Source: Gardnerella massiliensis
GTDB taxonomy: Bacteria > Actinomycetota > Actinomycetes > Actinomycetales > Bifidobacteriaceae
DNA: 64,000 bases
Assembly (NCBI RefSeq): GCF_003408845.1
Contig: NZ_LRTV01000006.1
Span: 133,016 to 197,015, forward strand
Reading direction: 5' to 3'
Shown here piece by piece: positions 1-7,965 of this stretch. The notes beneath the pieces were generated by a model. It was not told the origin of the DNA and made no database searches. It saw only the letters and a list, made by a program, of their open reading frames with translations. Positions within the stretch are counted from its first letter, which is position 1, and each line of letters opens with the position of its first letter. Made by a program: the position numbers and the translations under genes.

Positions 1-78
1 TAATCGCTCAAACTTAATTAAGTAATGAATATTGTTGCCTAAGTCGAATAATTAAGTCGAATAGTCATTACTTTACGA

Positions 79-115
79 AGTGCCCCTACTGTGCGTTTGC
101 GCAGGGGGCACTTTT
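79..115 (+). terminator. Rho-independent terminator of an upstream gene
   Basis: A 9-bp stem (AAGTGCCCC paired with GGGGCACTT) with an inner CTG/GCG-rich extension is followed by a short T run. It probably ends a transcript that starts left of the window. The rest of positions 1-323 shows no convincing gene, only AT-rich sequence and a short direct repeat near 239-285. Confidence 0.7.
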
Positions 116-238
116 ATATTCAACGTAAGGTGAGCAACGCAAGGTGAGAAACACTTCTTATATTCAATCTGTGCAATAAAATATATTTCGTTAGTGCTCG
201 CGTTTGCGATGGTCGCGAAGTAACGTAAGCAATAAAGA

Positions 239-285
239 ACGAAGTAACAACGTAGTAAAGTAACAACGTAGTAAAGTAACAAACG
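239..285. repeat. Short direct repeat upstream of the aldo/keto reductase
   Basis: The phrase AACAACGTAGTAAAGT is repeated in tandem with a ~17-nt period, followed by a diverged third copy. It is one of many short intergenic tandem repeats in this window and has no visible coding function. Confidence 0.6.
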
Positions 286-323
286 ACGTAACAGTCGAAT
301 CGTCTACAAAACAGGGGGCATAT

Positions 324-1187
324 ATGGTTATGAATCGTGCAATAGGCTCGTTTAACACCACGGCTATTGGCTTTGGTGAGATGCCGTTAACTATCGAAAA
401 TAATCTCGGTCACGATACGGGTATCGAAACTATTCACGCAGCTCTTGACGCCGGCTGCACACATATCGATACGGCGTGGGCGTATTACTGCTCTGGTGGC
501 GAAGAACAAACCGGCGAAAAATTAGTTCGAGAAGCGTTGGACACCTGGAAGGGCGACAAAACCTCTATTCTCGTGGCTACTAAAGTTGGTCATTTCCGCA
601 ACTTTACCGACGGTCGTCCAACGTGGGGCAAGGATGGCAAGCCGGAGCATCTTATCAAGCACGCGAAAGAGTCGGCAATGGCTCTTGGTGTTGACACAAT
701 TGATCTTCTGTATTTCCACCGTCCGGATCCTGAAGTGCCATATAACGAATCTATTGAAGCAATGCAACAGTTGCTTGACGAGGGTGTGGCCCGCGAAATC
801 GGTATTTCCAATGCTTCTGTAGAACAGATTGACATTGCGCGTGCAATATTAGGTGAGAAGCTTGTTGCAGTGCAAAACCAGTATTCGCCAGTGCACTTGG
901 AAAATGAGGATACGTTACAGCATTGCGAAAAGCTTGGTATTGCTTTTGTTTGCTGGAGTCCGCTTGGAGGATTCCGCCACCCGTATGACGATCATCTTTT
1001 TGATCCGTTCCGCAAAGTAGCTGAGGCTCATGGAGTAAGCTACCAGCAGGTTGTGCTTGCGTGGGAGCTTGCAAAGGGCGAGCATGTGTTTGTTATTCCT
1101 GGCGCGCACAGGCCGGCTACGATTTTGGATAGTTTGAAGGCTTCCGAATTGCACTTAAGTGACGAAGAATTAGCTTATCTTAAGTAA
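324..1187 (+). CDS. Aldo/keto reductase family oxidoreductase
   Basis: A 287-residue single-domain protein of the aldo/keto reductase TIM-barrel family, which reduces carbonyl compounds with NADPH in the cytoplasm. The expected catalytic tetrad is visible: D49, Y54, K87 and H132, in the motifs HIDTAWAY, ATKVGHF and LLYFHRP. The family motif GISNAS and the cofactor-side motif near the C-terminus (FVIPGAHRP) are also present. The ATG follows a CAGGGGGC Shine-Dalgarno-like stretch. The substrate cannot be told from sequence. The gene appears monocistronic and ends in a 10-bp tandem repeat that includes its stop codon. Confidence 0.9.
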   Translation: MVMNRAIGSFNTTAIGFGEMPLTIENNLGHDTGIETIHAALDAGCTHIDTAWAYYCSGGEEQTGEKLVREALDTWKGDKTSILVATKVGHFRNFTDGRPTWGKDGKPEHLIKHAKESAMALGVDTIDLLYFHRPDPEVPYNESIEAMQQLLDEGVAREIGISNASVEQIDIARAILGEKLVAVQNQYSPVHLENEDTLQHCEKLGIAFVCWSPLGGFRHPYDDHLFDPFRKVAEAHGVSYQQVVLAWELAKGEHVFVIPGAHRPATILDSLKASELHLSDEELAYLK

Positions 1188-1210
1188 TCTTAAGTAATCT
1201 TAAGTAATCT
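1181..1210. repeat. Three tandem 10-bp units across a stop codon
   Basis: TAAGTAATCT occurs three times head to tail. The first unit contains the TAA stop (1185-1187) of the aldo/keto reductase gene, so the array looks like slippage duplication of the gene end. Confidence 0.85.
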
Positions 1211-1273
1211 TTACTAATCCAAAAAATCATTGCCGAACGTAATACACAAAGTAATACAGAAAGAAAGCAACAT

Positions 1274-2239
1274 ATGCAGCAAACAAGCGTAACCGGTATG
1301 CCACTTCCGCACGAAGACAAAGAAGGCTTGCCCATTCCTGTAACTATTCCAATAGCATTGGGCAGTCGTACGCGTGCAGTGTTTACGACGCGATTGGGCG
1401 GCGTTTCCGAAGGCAGCTTCGCTTCGCTCAATTTAGGCGGTCGAGCTGGAGATAGTTCGGAAGCGGTAGCTAGCAACCGTGCAGCTTTACAACGTGCGTT
1501 GCAAGCAGATTTATCACTTGTTGCTCAAGTCCACGGTAAGGAAGTGTTTGACGCCGATAGTGCAGTGAATTCATGGAATAGCGCCTATGGTTTCGATGCC
1601 ACCGGTTTCGCGCATGCTGACGTGAGGATTGAGGCAGATGCGCAGGTTACTACGGCTTGCTCGTTGGCGTTGGGTATGTTTGCTGCGGATTGCTTGCCAG
1701 TTTTACTTGCTGACGATCAAGCAGGAGTGATTGCTGCAGCGCATTGTGGGCGAAAAGGCTTAATGGCAGGAGTGCTTGATTCGGCAATTGAAGCTATGTG
1801 CAAAAAAGGTGCTGAAATTTCGCGTATTGCTGCTGTGCTAGGTCCTTGCATTTGCGGTGATTGTTACGAAGTTGGTGAGGACATTGCGCTTGACTTCGAA
1901 CGACGATACCCGCAGACGGTTACGAAAACACGTTTTGGAGGTTTGGGTATTGATATTGCTGAAGCTGCGCGCATAGATTTAGCGCTCGCGGGAGTGACGG
2001 ATATTGTTGATGCGTTACCGCGTGTTACGGCCGCAACGCAATACTTGTCTGACGATGAGGAGTTGCGTACGATTTGCCAGGTGGATGGTGAAGGTGCCGT
2101 TTTGAAGGAACGTTTGCAAGATCTGCGCAATCCAATGTGTACTTTGGAAAATCCTTTGTGGTACTCGCATCGTCGCGCGGCGCTCGCCGGAAAAACGCAT
2201 GAAGGTAGGCTTTTAGCGCTTATTGTGAAAGATAATTAG
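1274..2239 (+). CDS. pgeF: Purine nucleoside phosphorylase / laccase-like YfiH family protein
   Basis: A 321-residue protein of the DUF152/YfiH family (Cu/Zn-binding 'polyphenol oxidase' fold, reported for homologues to phosphorylate or deaminate purine nucleosides). The three metal ligands of the family are present: H87 in QVHG, C140 in ADCLPVLL and H157 in AAHCGRKG. The last motif differs from the common HAGWRG form. Other family blocks seen are FTTRLGGVSEG, LGPCICGDCYEVG and the C-terminal WYSHRR. Start is ATG 1274, preceded by an AGAAAG purine stretch. In many bacteria this gene sits near cell-division genes; here the neighbours are metabolic. The gene symbol is a family-level assignment. 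Confidence 0.85.
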   Translation: MQQTSVTGMPLPHEDKEGLPIPVTIPIALGSRTRAVFTTRLGGVSEGSFASLNLGGRAGDSSEAVASNRAALQRALQADLSLVAQVHGKEVFDADSAVNSWNSAYGFDATGFAHADVRIEADAQVTTACSLALGMFAADCLPVLLADDQAGVIAAAHCGRKGLMAGVLDSAIEAMCKKGAEISRIAAVLGPCICGDCYEVGEDIALDFERRYPQTVTKTRFGGLGIDIAEAARIDLALAGVTDIVDALPRVTAATQYLSDDEELRTICQVDGEGAVLKERLQDLRNPMCTLENPLWYSHRRAALAGKTHEGRLLALIVKDN

Positions 2240-2256
2240 TAATCAGTTAGCACGAA

Positions 2257-2334
2257 GTTACGAAATAAAGTTACGAAATAAAGTTACGAAATAAAGTTAC
2301 GAAATAAAGTTACGAAATAAAGTTACGAAATAAA
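2257..2334. repeat. Six perfect 13-bp tandem repeats
   Basis: GTTACGAAATAAA is repeated six times without interruption between the pgeF-like stop codon and pcp. It contains no hairpin; each unit holds TAA triplets in changing frames. The copy number is likely to vary between strains. Confidence 0.95.
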
Positions 2335-2359
2335 GTAAGCGGAAAGTTAAGGCTGGAAC

Positions 2360-3028
2360 ATGCAACGCATCAATGTGGTAATTTCAGGATTTGGTCCGTA
2401 CGAAGACTTGGAAGTAAATCCATCCTACGAAGTATCGCACGCGCTTGCCAATAGTGAAAACGCTGCCACTATGCAACCTTCGGATGACGTGTTGCTTCAC
2501 GTTACTTCCGTCGCGTTACCTATTAGTTTCGCTAACGCCTGGCCTGAATTGTTGGCTACTATTGAACGCGAACAGGCTGATATTGTGATTGCGACTGGGG
2601 TAAAGCATGCTGCGCGCGGTGTGTTACTTGAGCGTTGCGCGACGAATGTTATAGATACCAATAAGCCGGATGCTGACAATAGCCGTCCGGAGCGAACAAA
2701 AATTGTGGAAGAAGGTCCGGCTGCGTATTGGACACGTCTTCCGTTAAGAAAGATTTTGCAATGTTTCGCGCACGATCGTATAGCATCCACTTTAAGTTCA
2801 GACGCTGGAACATACGTGTGTAATTCACTGTTCTATCAGCTACTTAATTGGGCTTCTGGGCAATCTCGCAACGTTCTCGCCGGCTTTGTCAGTTTTCCTC
2901 CAGTTGCTGTGGGGAAAGCGCGTTGCGGTTTGCCTTTGCAGAAGCAAATTGAAGCTGGACAGGATATTGTGCGTGAGGCTGCGCGATACTATGTGAAACC
3001 TTCCTCGCATGGTTTGTTGCTTGAGTAG
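2360..3028 (+). CDS. pcp: Pyrrolidone-carboxylate peptidase (C15 family), catalytic His missing
   Basis: A 222-residue protein matching pyroglutamyl peptidase I, a cytoplasmic cysteine peptidase that removes N-terminal pyroglutamate. The N-terminal GFGPYEDLEVNPS block, the Glu loop (E91 in VLLERCATN) and the catalytic Cys (C154 in TYVCNSLFY) are present. The third triad member, a His in the usual FIHVP motif, is replaced by S178 (FVSFPP; codon AGT at 2891-2893). The protein may therefore be inactive or use another base. Start is ATG 2360 after an AAGG stretch. No partner gene is obvious. Confidence 0.85.
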   Translation: MQRINVVISGFGPYEDLEVNPSYEVSHALANSENAATMQPSDDVLLHVTSVALPISFANAWPELLATIEREQADIVIATGVKHAARGVLLERCATNVIDTNKPDADNSRPERTKIVEEGPAAYWTRLPLRKILQCFAHDRIASTLSSDAGTYVCNSLFYQLLNWASGQSRNVLAGFVSFPPVAVGKARCGLPLQKQIEAGQDIVREAARYYVKPSSHGLLLE

Positions 3029-3280
3029 CGTGTGTTGCGGTAAGTCAGGTTAGCTTACGTACTTCGGAGCGGTTGTTTTTTATTGTGAAACGTTCTGTTT
3101 TTACTGTAAAACGTCCCTTTTCTTTACTGCATTTTTTGCTGCTGCTTAAGATGTTTGTGTGAGCTTCGCAAAAACGTGCGCCACGCCCGAGTGTTTTGTA
3201 TGTGTAAGTGATAGCGTTGATGCTGATGGTGTATGCACAGCGTGTTGAGGTAGCTGTGTGGGGGCTTGGAAAGGAACATT

Positions 3281-4696
3281 ATGGTAGCGGATTTATTCCC
3301 AACCGCGCTGCGTGGATACGATAAAGACAAGGTAAATGAAGCCTTTGCAAACTATGAGCGTACTATTTCACGATTGCGTGAGCAGGTGCGTTCTAGCGAT
3401 GAGTCTATTCTGCAATTGCAAGCACAGTTGCAGGAAGAAAAAAATAACGTGAAGCGCGCGAAAAGCGGTACTACTTTTGCGTCTTTGGGTGCAAACGCGC
3501 AGCAGCTGTTGGCCTCGGCAGAGCAGACGAGTGCCCAATTACTTGAGCGTGCTAAGCAAGATTCTGCGTCAATTAAGAAGAATGCGCAGGCTCAGGCTGG
3601 GACGCTTCTGAACAACGCTAAGCTCGATGCAGCTCACTTAATGCAGGAAGCTAAAACTAAAGCCGATACTATGCTGTCAAATGCTACCAAAAAGTCTACG
3701 CAAATGATGCAGGCAGCTCAGGAGGATTCGGCTCGTTTGCGCGATACGACTGCGAAAGACGTGCAAGCGCAGCGAGATGCGGCGGAGTTAGCTTTGCAAA
3801 ATGCCCACGAGGAGCATACGAAGCGTATGGCTTCGGAGCGCGCTCAGCAGGAAAGTAACATTGCGCAACTTAAGTCGGATGCAGCTCAGAAGATTGCTGA
3901 GCAGCGTGCTGCGGCGAATGAGGAGATTGCGCGCGCTAAGGCGGAAACGAACGATCAGATTGAGTCTGCTCTTGCGGAAGCAAACAAAAAGTTAGCGGAT
4001 ATGCGCGAACATGCTTCAAAGATGATGGCTGACGCACAACGTAAGGCTGGCGAAATTACGGATGCAGCTGCGGCTAAAGCGCAGGAAATTGCGGACGACG
4101 CTCAAGTTGAGCGCACTCGCACATTAAGCCAGGTTAGTGCGGAAGTTGAGCAGATTCGTGCGGATATTGCGGCTCAGCAGGAAGAAGCTACTAAGAAGGT
4201 TGACGCTCTGCTTTCTGGTTTGAAAGAGAAGGAAAGTGCTGCGCAGGAAGAGGCGGATGCTTTGGTTGCGCGTGCTAAGGAAGTGCATCAGGAGGCCGAC
4301 GATTACGCTGCTCAAACGCATAAGGCTGCTGACGATCAAGCTGCAGATATTGTGCGTAAGGCTATGCAGGATGCTACTGCGCAGGTTGAAGAGCGCAGGG
4401 CTGCTGCTCAGCAGGAGCTGGATGGTATGACTGCGCGATTGAGCCAGTTGCAGCATCGCGAGGCGACGATTACGCAGCGCGTTACGGAATTGCGCTCGCT
4501 GTTTGCTAATGCGTTCTCGGGATTTGATTTTGGTGACGCTCAGCAGACTCAGCAGAATGCGGGTGTGGATGAGAATGTTGACGATACTGATGACGCTGCT
4601 GCGCAGTCTTCTGTGGATGCTAAGCAGGCTCAGCGTGATGTTCAGGCTGCTTTGGCTGAGTCTGAGGCTGAGGATGCTCAGGGTGAGGACGAGTAG
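3281..4696 (+). CDS. DivIVA-like Ala-rich coiled-coil protein
   Basis: The chosen ATG (3281) follows a GGAAAGGA Shine-Dalgarno, giving 471 residues; an upstream TTG at 3266 overlaps that ribosome site and is unlikely. The first ~55 residues (FPTALRGYDKDKVNEAFANY then a coiled coil) resemble the N-terminal membrane-curvature domain of DivIVA/GpsB proteins. The remainder is a very long Ala/Gln/Glu/Lys heptad-rich coiled coil to about residue 400, then an acidic tail. No membrane segment or signal peptide is seen. A role in polar growth or as a cytoskeletal scaffold is inferred from the N-terminus only. Actinobacterial Wag31 has shorter coils, so this is a paralogue type rather than Wag31 itself. 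Confidence 0.7.
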   Translation: MVADLFPTALRGYDKDKVNEAFANYERTISRLREQVRSSDESILQLQAQLQEEKNNVKRAKSGTTFASLGANAQQLLASAEQTSAQLLERAKQDSASIKKNAQAQAGTLLNNAKLDAAHLMQEAKTKADTMLSNATKKSTQMMQAAQEDSARLRDTTAKDVQAQRDAAELALQNAHEEHTKRMASERAQQESNIAQLKSDAAQKIAEQRAAANEEIARAKAETNDQIESALAEANKKLADMREHASKMMADAQRKAGEITDAAAAKAQEIADDAQVERTRTLSQVSAEVEQIRADIAAQQEEATKKVDALLSGLKEKESAAQEEADALVARAKEVHQEADDYAAQTHKAADDQAADIVRKAMQDATAQVEERRAAAQQELDGMTARLSQLQHREATITQRVTELRSLFANAFSGFDFGDAQQTQQNAGVDENVDDTDDAAAQSSVDAKQAQRDVQAALAESEAEDAQGEDE

Positions 4697-4740
4697 TAGC
4701 GTAGAGTAGTGGCGTAGAGTAGTAGCATTGAAAATATTGG

Positions 4741-4768
4741 TAACGCTAGCACGAGAGTGTTAGCGTTA
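4741..4768 (+). terminator. Possible weak terminator after the DivIVA-like gene
   Basis: TAACGCTAGCAC pairs with GTGTTAGCGTTA around a 4-nt loop (12 bp with one G-T pair). Only a poor T tract follows, so termination is uncertain. Just upstream (4696-4725) a GTAGAGTAGT phrase is duplicated next to the gene's stop codon. Confidence 0.45.
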
Positions 4769-4861
4769 TCGTATGTTTACGGCTCATGTGTACAGTGAGA
4801 TACGTTCCAAATAAGAAAATTGAAAAATAGGATACTAAAGATTCAAAGGAAGGTTAGCATA

Positions 4862-6196
4862 GTGACTGAGATTACTGCTTTAACTGACGAAGCATTGCAG
4901 GGTTTGCGTGGAGATTTTGATGCAAATCCGTGGAATCGTTTGGCGATGAATGGCGTAACTGCTGCTGGCATTGATAAGGTTGCTCGCAATTACGACCGCG
5001 CTCGCTTGTTGCAGCGTCGTTTTTCGACGATTGTTGATAATGGCGACGCTACGCATCAGGATCATTCTGGTCGCTGCTGGTTGTTTAGTTCGTTGAATGT
5101 GGCTCGTTTTGTTGCTAAAAAGTCGCTTGGTTTGAAGGAATTTGAGTTTTCTCAGAACTATGCCATGTATTATGACAAGCTTGAGCGTATTAATTACTTC
5201 TTGAAGGATGTTGCGGCTTTGGTTCGCGCTGGTGAGCCTTCTGATTCTAGACTTGTGCAGCATTTGTTGCACGAGGTTATGGGCGATGGTGGCCAGTGGA
5301 CGATGGCTATGAACGTTTATAAGAAGTATGGTGCTGTGCCGAAGGATTTGTTCCCTGAGACTGCTTCTTCTATGAGTACTGATGTTATGAATACGCAGTT
5401 GCGCGCGCTTTTGCACACTGCTGTGGCTCACATGTATGCGAATGCTACTGAAATCGATGAGATTATTGCGCAAACTACTGCTGCAGGTCACAGGATTTTG
5501 ACGATTCATTTGGGTGAGCCGCCTAAGAGTTTCGACTGGGAGTGGACTGATAAAGACGGCAAGTTCCATCGCGATGGTGAGATTACGCCGGTTGAGTTCT
5601 GGAAGAAGTATGTGAACGCTGGTCTTGAGGATTACGTGTGCTTGGTTGACGATCCTCGTGCTGAGCATCCAAAGGGTAAGAAGATTGCTATTGAGCATTT
5701 GGGAAATGTTGCTGGCGGAGATGCGACCGAGTATTTGAACGTACCTAATCAGTTTATGAAGGATTGCGTGCGTAAGGTTCTCGTTGAGCAGGGTATTCCG
5801 GTTTGGTTCGGTGCTGATTGCCATCCGATGATGGATCGTGAGAATGGTGCTTGGGCTACGGATTTGTTTGAGTATGGTCGTGTGTATGGCGTTGATTTTG
5901 ACTTGGATAAGGAAGCGCGCGTGCGTTTCGCTGATTCTGCGATGAATCATGCTATGGCTTTTGCTGGTGTGGATGTTGCTGATGATGGTACGACCACTCG
6001 TCGTTGGCGTGTGGAGAACTCTTGGGGCGCGGATATTGCGGACAAGGGTTACTTTACGATGAGCGACGATTGGTTTACTGAGTACGTGTACGAGGTTGCG
6101 GTGCCAAAGAATATGCTTCCTGAGGAATATCGCAAGGCACTGGAAGAGCCAGCAATAGTATTACCGGCATGGGATCCAATGGGCACTTTGGCCTAG
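4862..6196 (+). CDS. pepC: Aminopeptidase C (bleomycin hydrolase family C1B)
   Basis: A papain-like cytoplasmic aminopeptidase. From the chosen GTG (4862, seven bases after AAAGGAAGG) the protein has 444 residues, the normal family length; the upstream TTG 4820 lacks a ribosome site. The catalytic triad is visible: C72 in SGRCWLFSSLN, H363 in MNHAMAFAG and N386 in VENSWG. The C-terminus ends PMGTLA; in this family the C-terminal tail reaches into the active site. The stop codon lies inside the first copy of the hairpin element that continues to aroG. Confidence 0.93.
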   Translation: MTEITALTDEALQGLRGDFDANPWNRLAMNGVTAAGIDKVARNYDRARLLQRRFSTIVDNGDATHQDHSGRCWLFSSLNVARFVAKKSLGLKEFEFSQNYAMYYDKLERINYFLKDVAALVRAGEPSDSRLVQHLLHEVMGDGGQWTMAMNVYKKYGAVPKDLFPETASSMSTDVMNTQLRALLHTAVAHMYANATEIDEIIAQTTAAGHRILTIHLGEPPKSFDWEWTDKDGKFHRDGEITPVEFWKKYVNAGLEDYVCLVDDPRAEHPKGKKIAIEHLGNVAGGDATEYLNVPNQFMKDCVRKVLVEQGIPVWFGADCHPMMDRENGAWATDLFEYGRVYGVDFDLDKEARVRFADSAMNHAMAFAGVDVADDGTTTRRWRVENSWGADIADKGYFTMSDDWFTEYVYEVAVPKNMLPEEYRKALEEPAIVLPAWDPMGTLA

Positions 6197-6345
6197 CTTG
6201 AAATCATTAGGATTTCAAGCTACTCCAAAGTGCCGCGCTTGCTATTTGCGAAAAGCACGGGGTGCTTTTCGCGCAAGCGCGGCGGTGCGCGTTCTAAAAA
6301 CGCGCACCGACCCCATCAGGTGGGTTTTGTTTATTTTTGGGTTTT
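6183..6345 (+). ncRNA. Structured element, copy 1 of 3
   Basis: Read as RNA this copy folds into nested stems. There is an outer 9-bp helix (6183-6191 with 6225-6233) enclosing a 10-bp hairpin (6195-6204/6212-6221) whose 7-nt loop is CATTAGG. A two-part stem follows: 8 bp at 6235-6242/6273-6280, then 11 bp at 6248-6258/6262-6272. A last 10-bp hairpin (6284-6293/6299-6308, loop CTAAA) comes before a GACC box and a T-rich tail with a small CCCA/TGGG hairpin. Its left arm overlaps the pepC 3' end and stop codon. I do not recognise it as a known RNA family. Confidence 0.6.
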
Positions 6346-6351
6346 TGTTTG

Positions 6352-6505
6352 GCGTGCATTTGGCCTAGCTTGAAATCATTAGGATTTCAAGCTACTCCAA
6401 AGTGCCGCGCTCACTTTATTGCAAAGAGTCCGGTGGACTCTTTGTGTGAGCGCGGCCGTTTGTGCCGTTAAATGGCACAAACGGACCCGACCGGATGTGG
6501 TTTTG
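6352..6505 (+). ncRNA. Structured element, copy 2 of 3
   Basis: Same architecture as copy 1 but with different stem sequences that still pair. The CATTAGG-loop hairpin (6367-6376/6384-6393) is identical. The next stem is GCGCTCAC/GTGAGCGC (6407-6414/6446-6453) with an inner 10-bp CAAAGAGTCC helix (6422-6431/6435-6444). The last hairpin is 11 bp (6456-6466/6474-6484), followed again by GACC. Compensatory change relative to copies 1 and 3 supports selection on RNA structure. The copy starts with TTTGGCCTAG, the same bases as the pepC end, so it probably arose by duplication that included the pepC stop. Confidence 0.6.
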
Positions 6506-6507
6506 GT

Positions 6508-6660
6508 GTGTATTTGGCTTGGTTTAATTTCATTAGGAAATTAGCCTACACGAGAGTGCCGCGCTTGCTATTTGCGAAAAGCACGGGGTGCTTTTCGCGC
6601 AAGCGCGGCGGTGCGCGTTCTAAAAACGCGCACCGACCACACCAGGCATTGTTTTTATAG
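6508..6660 (+). ncRNA. Structured element, copy 3 of 3
   Basis: The first hairpin has changed completely (TAATTT/AAATTA, 6525-6530/6538-6543) yet keeps the CATTAGG loop. From the GTGCCGCGC box onward it is identical to copy 1: stems 6561-6568/6599-6606, 6574-6584/6588-6598 and 6610-6619/6625-6634. It ends in GACC and a T-rich stretch directly in front of the aroG ribosome site. Its closeness to aroG makes a cis-regulatory role plausible but unproven. Confidence 0.6.
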
Positions 6661-6672
6661 GATGGTGAACAA

Positions 6673-7854
6673 ATGGCTTCTACAGCTGAGCAGCGTACTT
6701 CTCGCGCGGTAAAGAAGGAAGTTGAGGAGGGACGTAACCCTCTTAATTCTGCGAAGTTCCAGCGCTGGGAGGACCAGGTTGGTGTGGATCGCATTATCAA
6801 CCGTCGCGTGCTTGAGCTTGAGCCGCTGCCGACTCCTGCTCAGGTGCTTGGCGAGTTGCCGTTGTCGCCGTATGCGCAGGATATTGTTGCGCAATCGCGT
6901 GATGAGATTCGTGGTTGCTTGAATGGCGACGATGATCGCTTGTTGGTTATTGTTGGCCCGTGTTCTGTGCATGATCCTAAGGCTGCTCTTGATTATGCGA
7001 GTCGTTTGGCTAAGTTGCGTTCGGAGCTTGAAGATGAGCTTCTTATTGTTATGCGCGTGTATTTTGAAAAGCCGCGTACGGCTCTTGGCTGGAAAGGTTT
7101 GATTAACGATCCGGATATTGATGGCACGCATGATATTCATAAGGGTTTATTACTTGCGCGTAAGACTTTGCTCGGCGTGTTGGATTCTGGTTTGGCTGCT
7201 GCTACTGAGTTTTTGGAGCCGACCAGCCCTCAGTTTATTGCGGATGCTGTGAGCTGGGGTGCGATTGGTGCGCGTAATACTGAGTCTCAGATTCATCGTC
7301 AGCTTGCTAGTGGTCTTTCTATGCCTGTTGGTTTTAAGAATGCTACGGATGGTTCTGTTTCTGCGGCTGTGAATGGTTGTTTGGCTGCGAGCCAGCATCA
7401 TACGTTCTTTGGTATTGATCATCTTGGTCGCGCTTGTGCTGTGCAGACTCTTGGTAACCCGGATTGTCACGTGGTTTTGCGCGGTTCTAGTAAGGGCCCG
7501 AATTATGATGCTGCGTCAGTTGCTTCTGCTGTTGCTTCGATTCGTTTGCGTTTGGGCACTGGTTGTGTGGCTTCTAATGGCGTGGTTGTGGATTGTTCGC
7601 ATGGTAATTCTGGCAAGGATGAGCGTCGTCAGATTGGGGTTGTGCGCGAGATTGCGGATCGTTTGGCTGCTGGCGAGCAGGGCATTAAGGGCGTTATGAT
7701 GGAGAGCTTCTTGCAGGGTGGTAATCAGGATCCTGCGCCTCTTAGCGAGCTTGAGTACGGCAAGTCTATTACGGATCGTTGTATTTCTTGGGAAGATACT
7801 GCCGATTTGCTAAGAACTTTAGCTAAATCTGTTGCAACACGCCGTAGAGATTAG
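6673..7854 (+). CDS. aroG: 3-deoxy-7-phosphoheptulonate synthase (DAHP synthase, AroFGH type)
   Basis: Catalyses phosphoenolpyruvate plus erythrose 4-phosphate to DAHP, the first step of the shikimate pathway. The 393-residue protein carries the class I (E. coli-type) blocks: GPCSVHDP (residues 95-102), RVYFEKPRT, GWKGLINDPDIDG, EFLEPTSPQ, GARNTESQ, GFKNATDG, the VDCSHGNSGKD motif and the MMESFLQGGNQ metal-site block. ATG 6673 follows AGGA. The AroF/G/H isozyme identity cannot be told, so the symbol is nominal. Three copies of a hairpin element precede it, suggesting regulated expression. Its stop region carries a short AGAGATTAG duplication. Confidence 0.93.
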   Translation: MASTAEQRTSRAVKKEVEEGRNPLNSAKFQRWEDQVGVDRIINRRVLELEPLPTPAQVLGELPLSPYAQDIVAQSRDEIRGCLNGDDDRLLVIVGPCSVHDPKAALDYASRLAKLRSELEDELLIVMRVYFEKPRTALGWKGLINDPDIDGTHDIHKGLLLARKTLLGVLDSGLAAATEFLEPTSPQFIADAVSWGAIGARNTESQIHRQLASGLSMPVGFKNATDGSVSAAVNGCLAASQHHTFFGIDHLGRACAVQTLGNPDCHVVLRGSSKGPNYDAASVASAVASIRLRLGTGCVASNGVVVDCSHGNSGKDERRQIGVVREIADRLAAGEQGIKGVMMESFLQGGNQDPAPLSELEYGKSITDRCISWEDTADLLRTLAKSVATRRRD

Positions 7855-7965
7855 ATATTAGAGATTGTAGTAATATAATCCCAATTTACTTCTGCTCGGC
7901 TTATATTTCTTACTGTATTTGCCGGCTATTTTTGCGTTATTTTGTGTACAAGGGAGTGTGCTGAA

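Noticed and set aside
2257-2334. 13-bp array considered as a replication or partition site
   Set aside because: The units are not palindromic, contain no DnaA-box-like sequence, and lie between ordinary metabolic genes.
4880-5950. Long minus-strand ORF (356 codons) opposite pepC
   Set aside because: It is an antisense shadow of a clear aminopeptidase C with all catalytic residues; no ribosome site or family match.
6472-6660. 62-residue + strand ORF across structured-element copies 2 and 3
   Set aside because: It runs through perfect hairpin arms and has no ribosome site or known motif; the sequence is explained by RNA stems.
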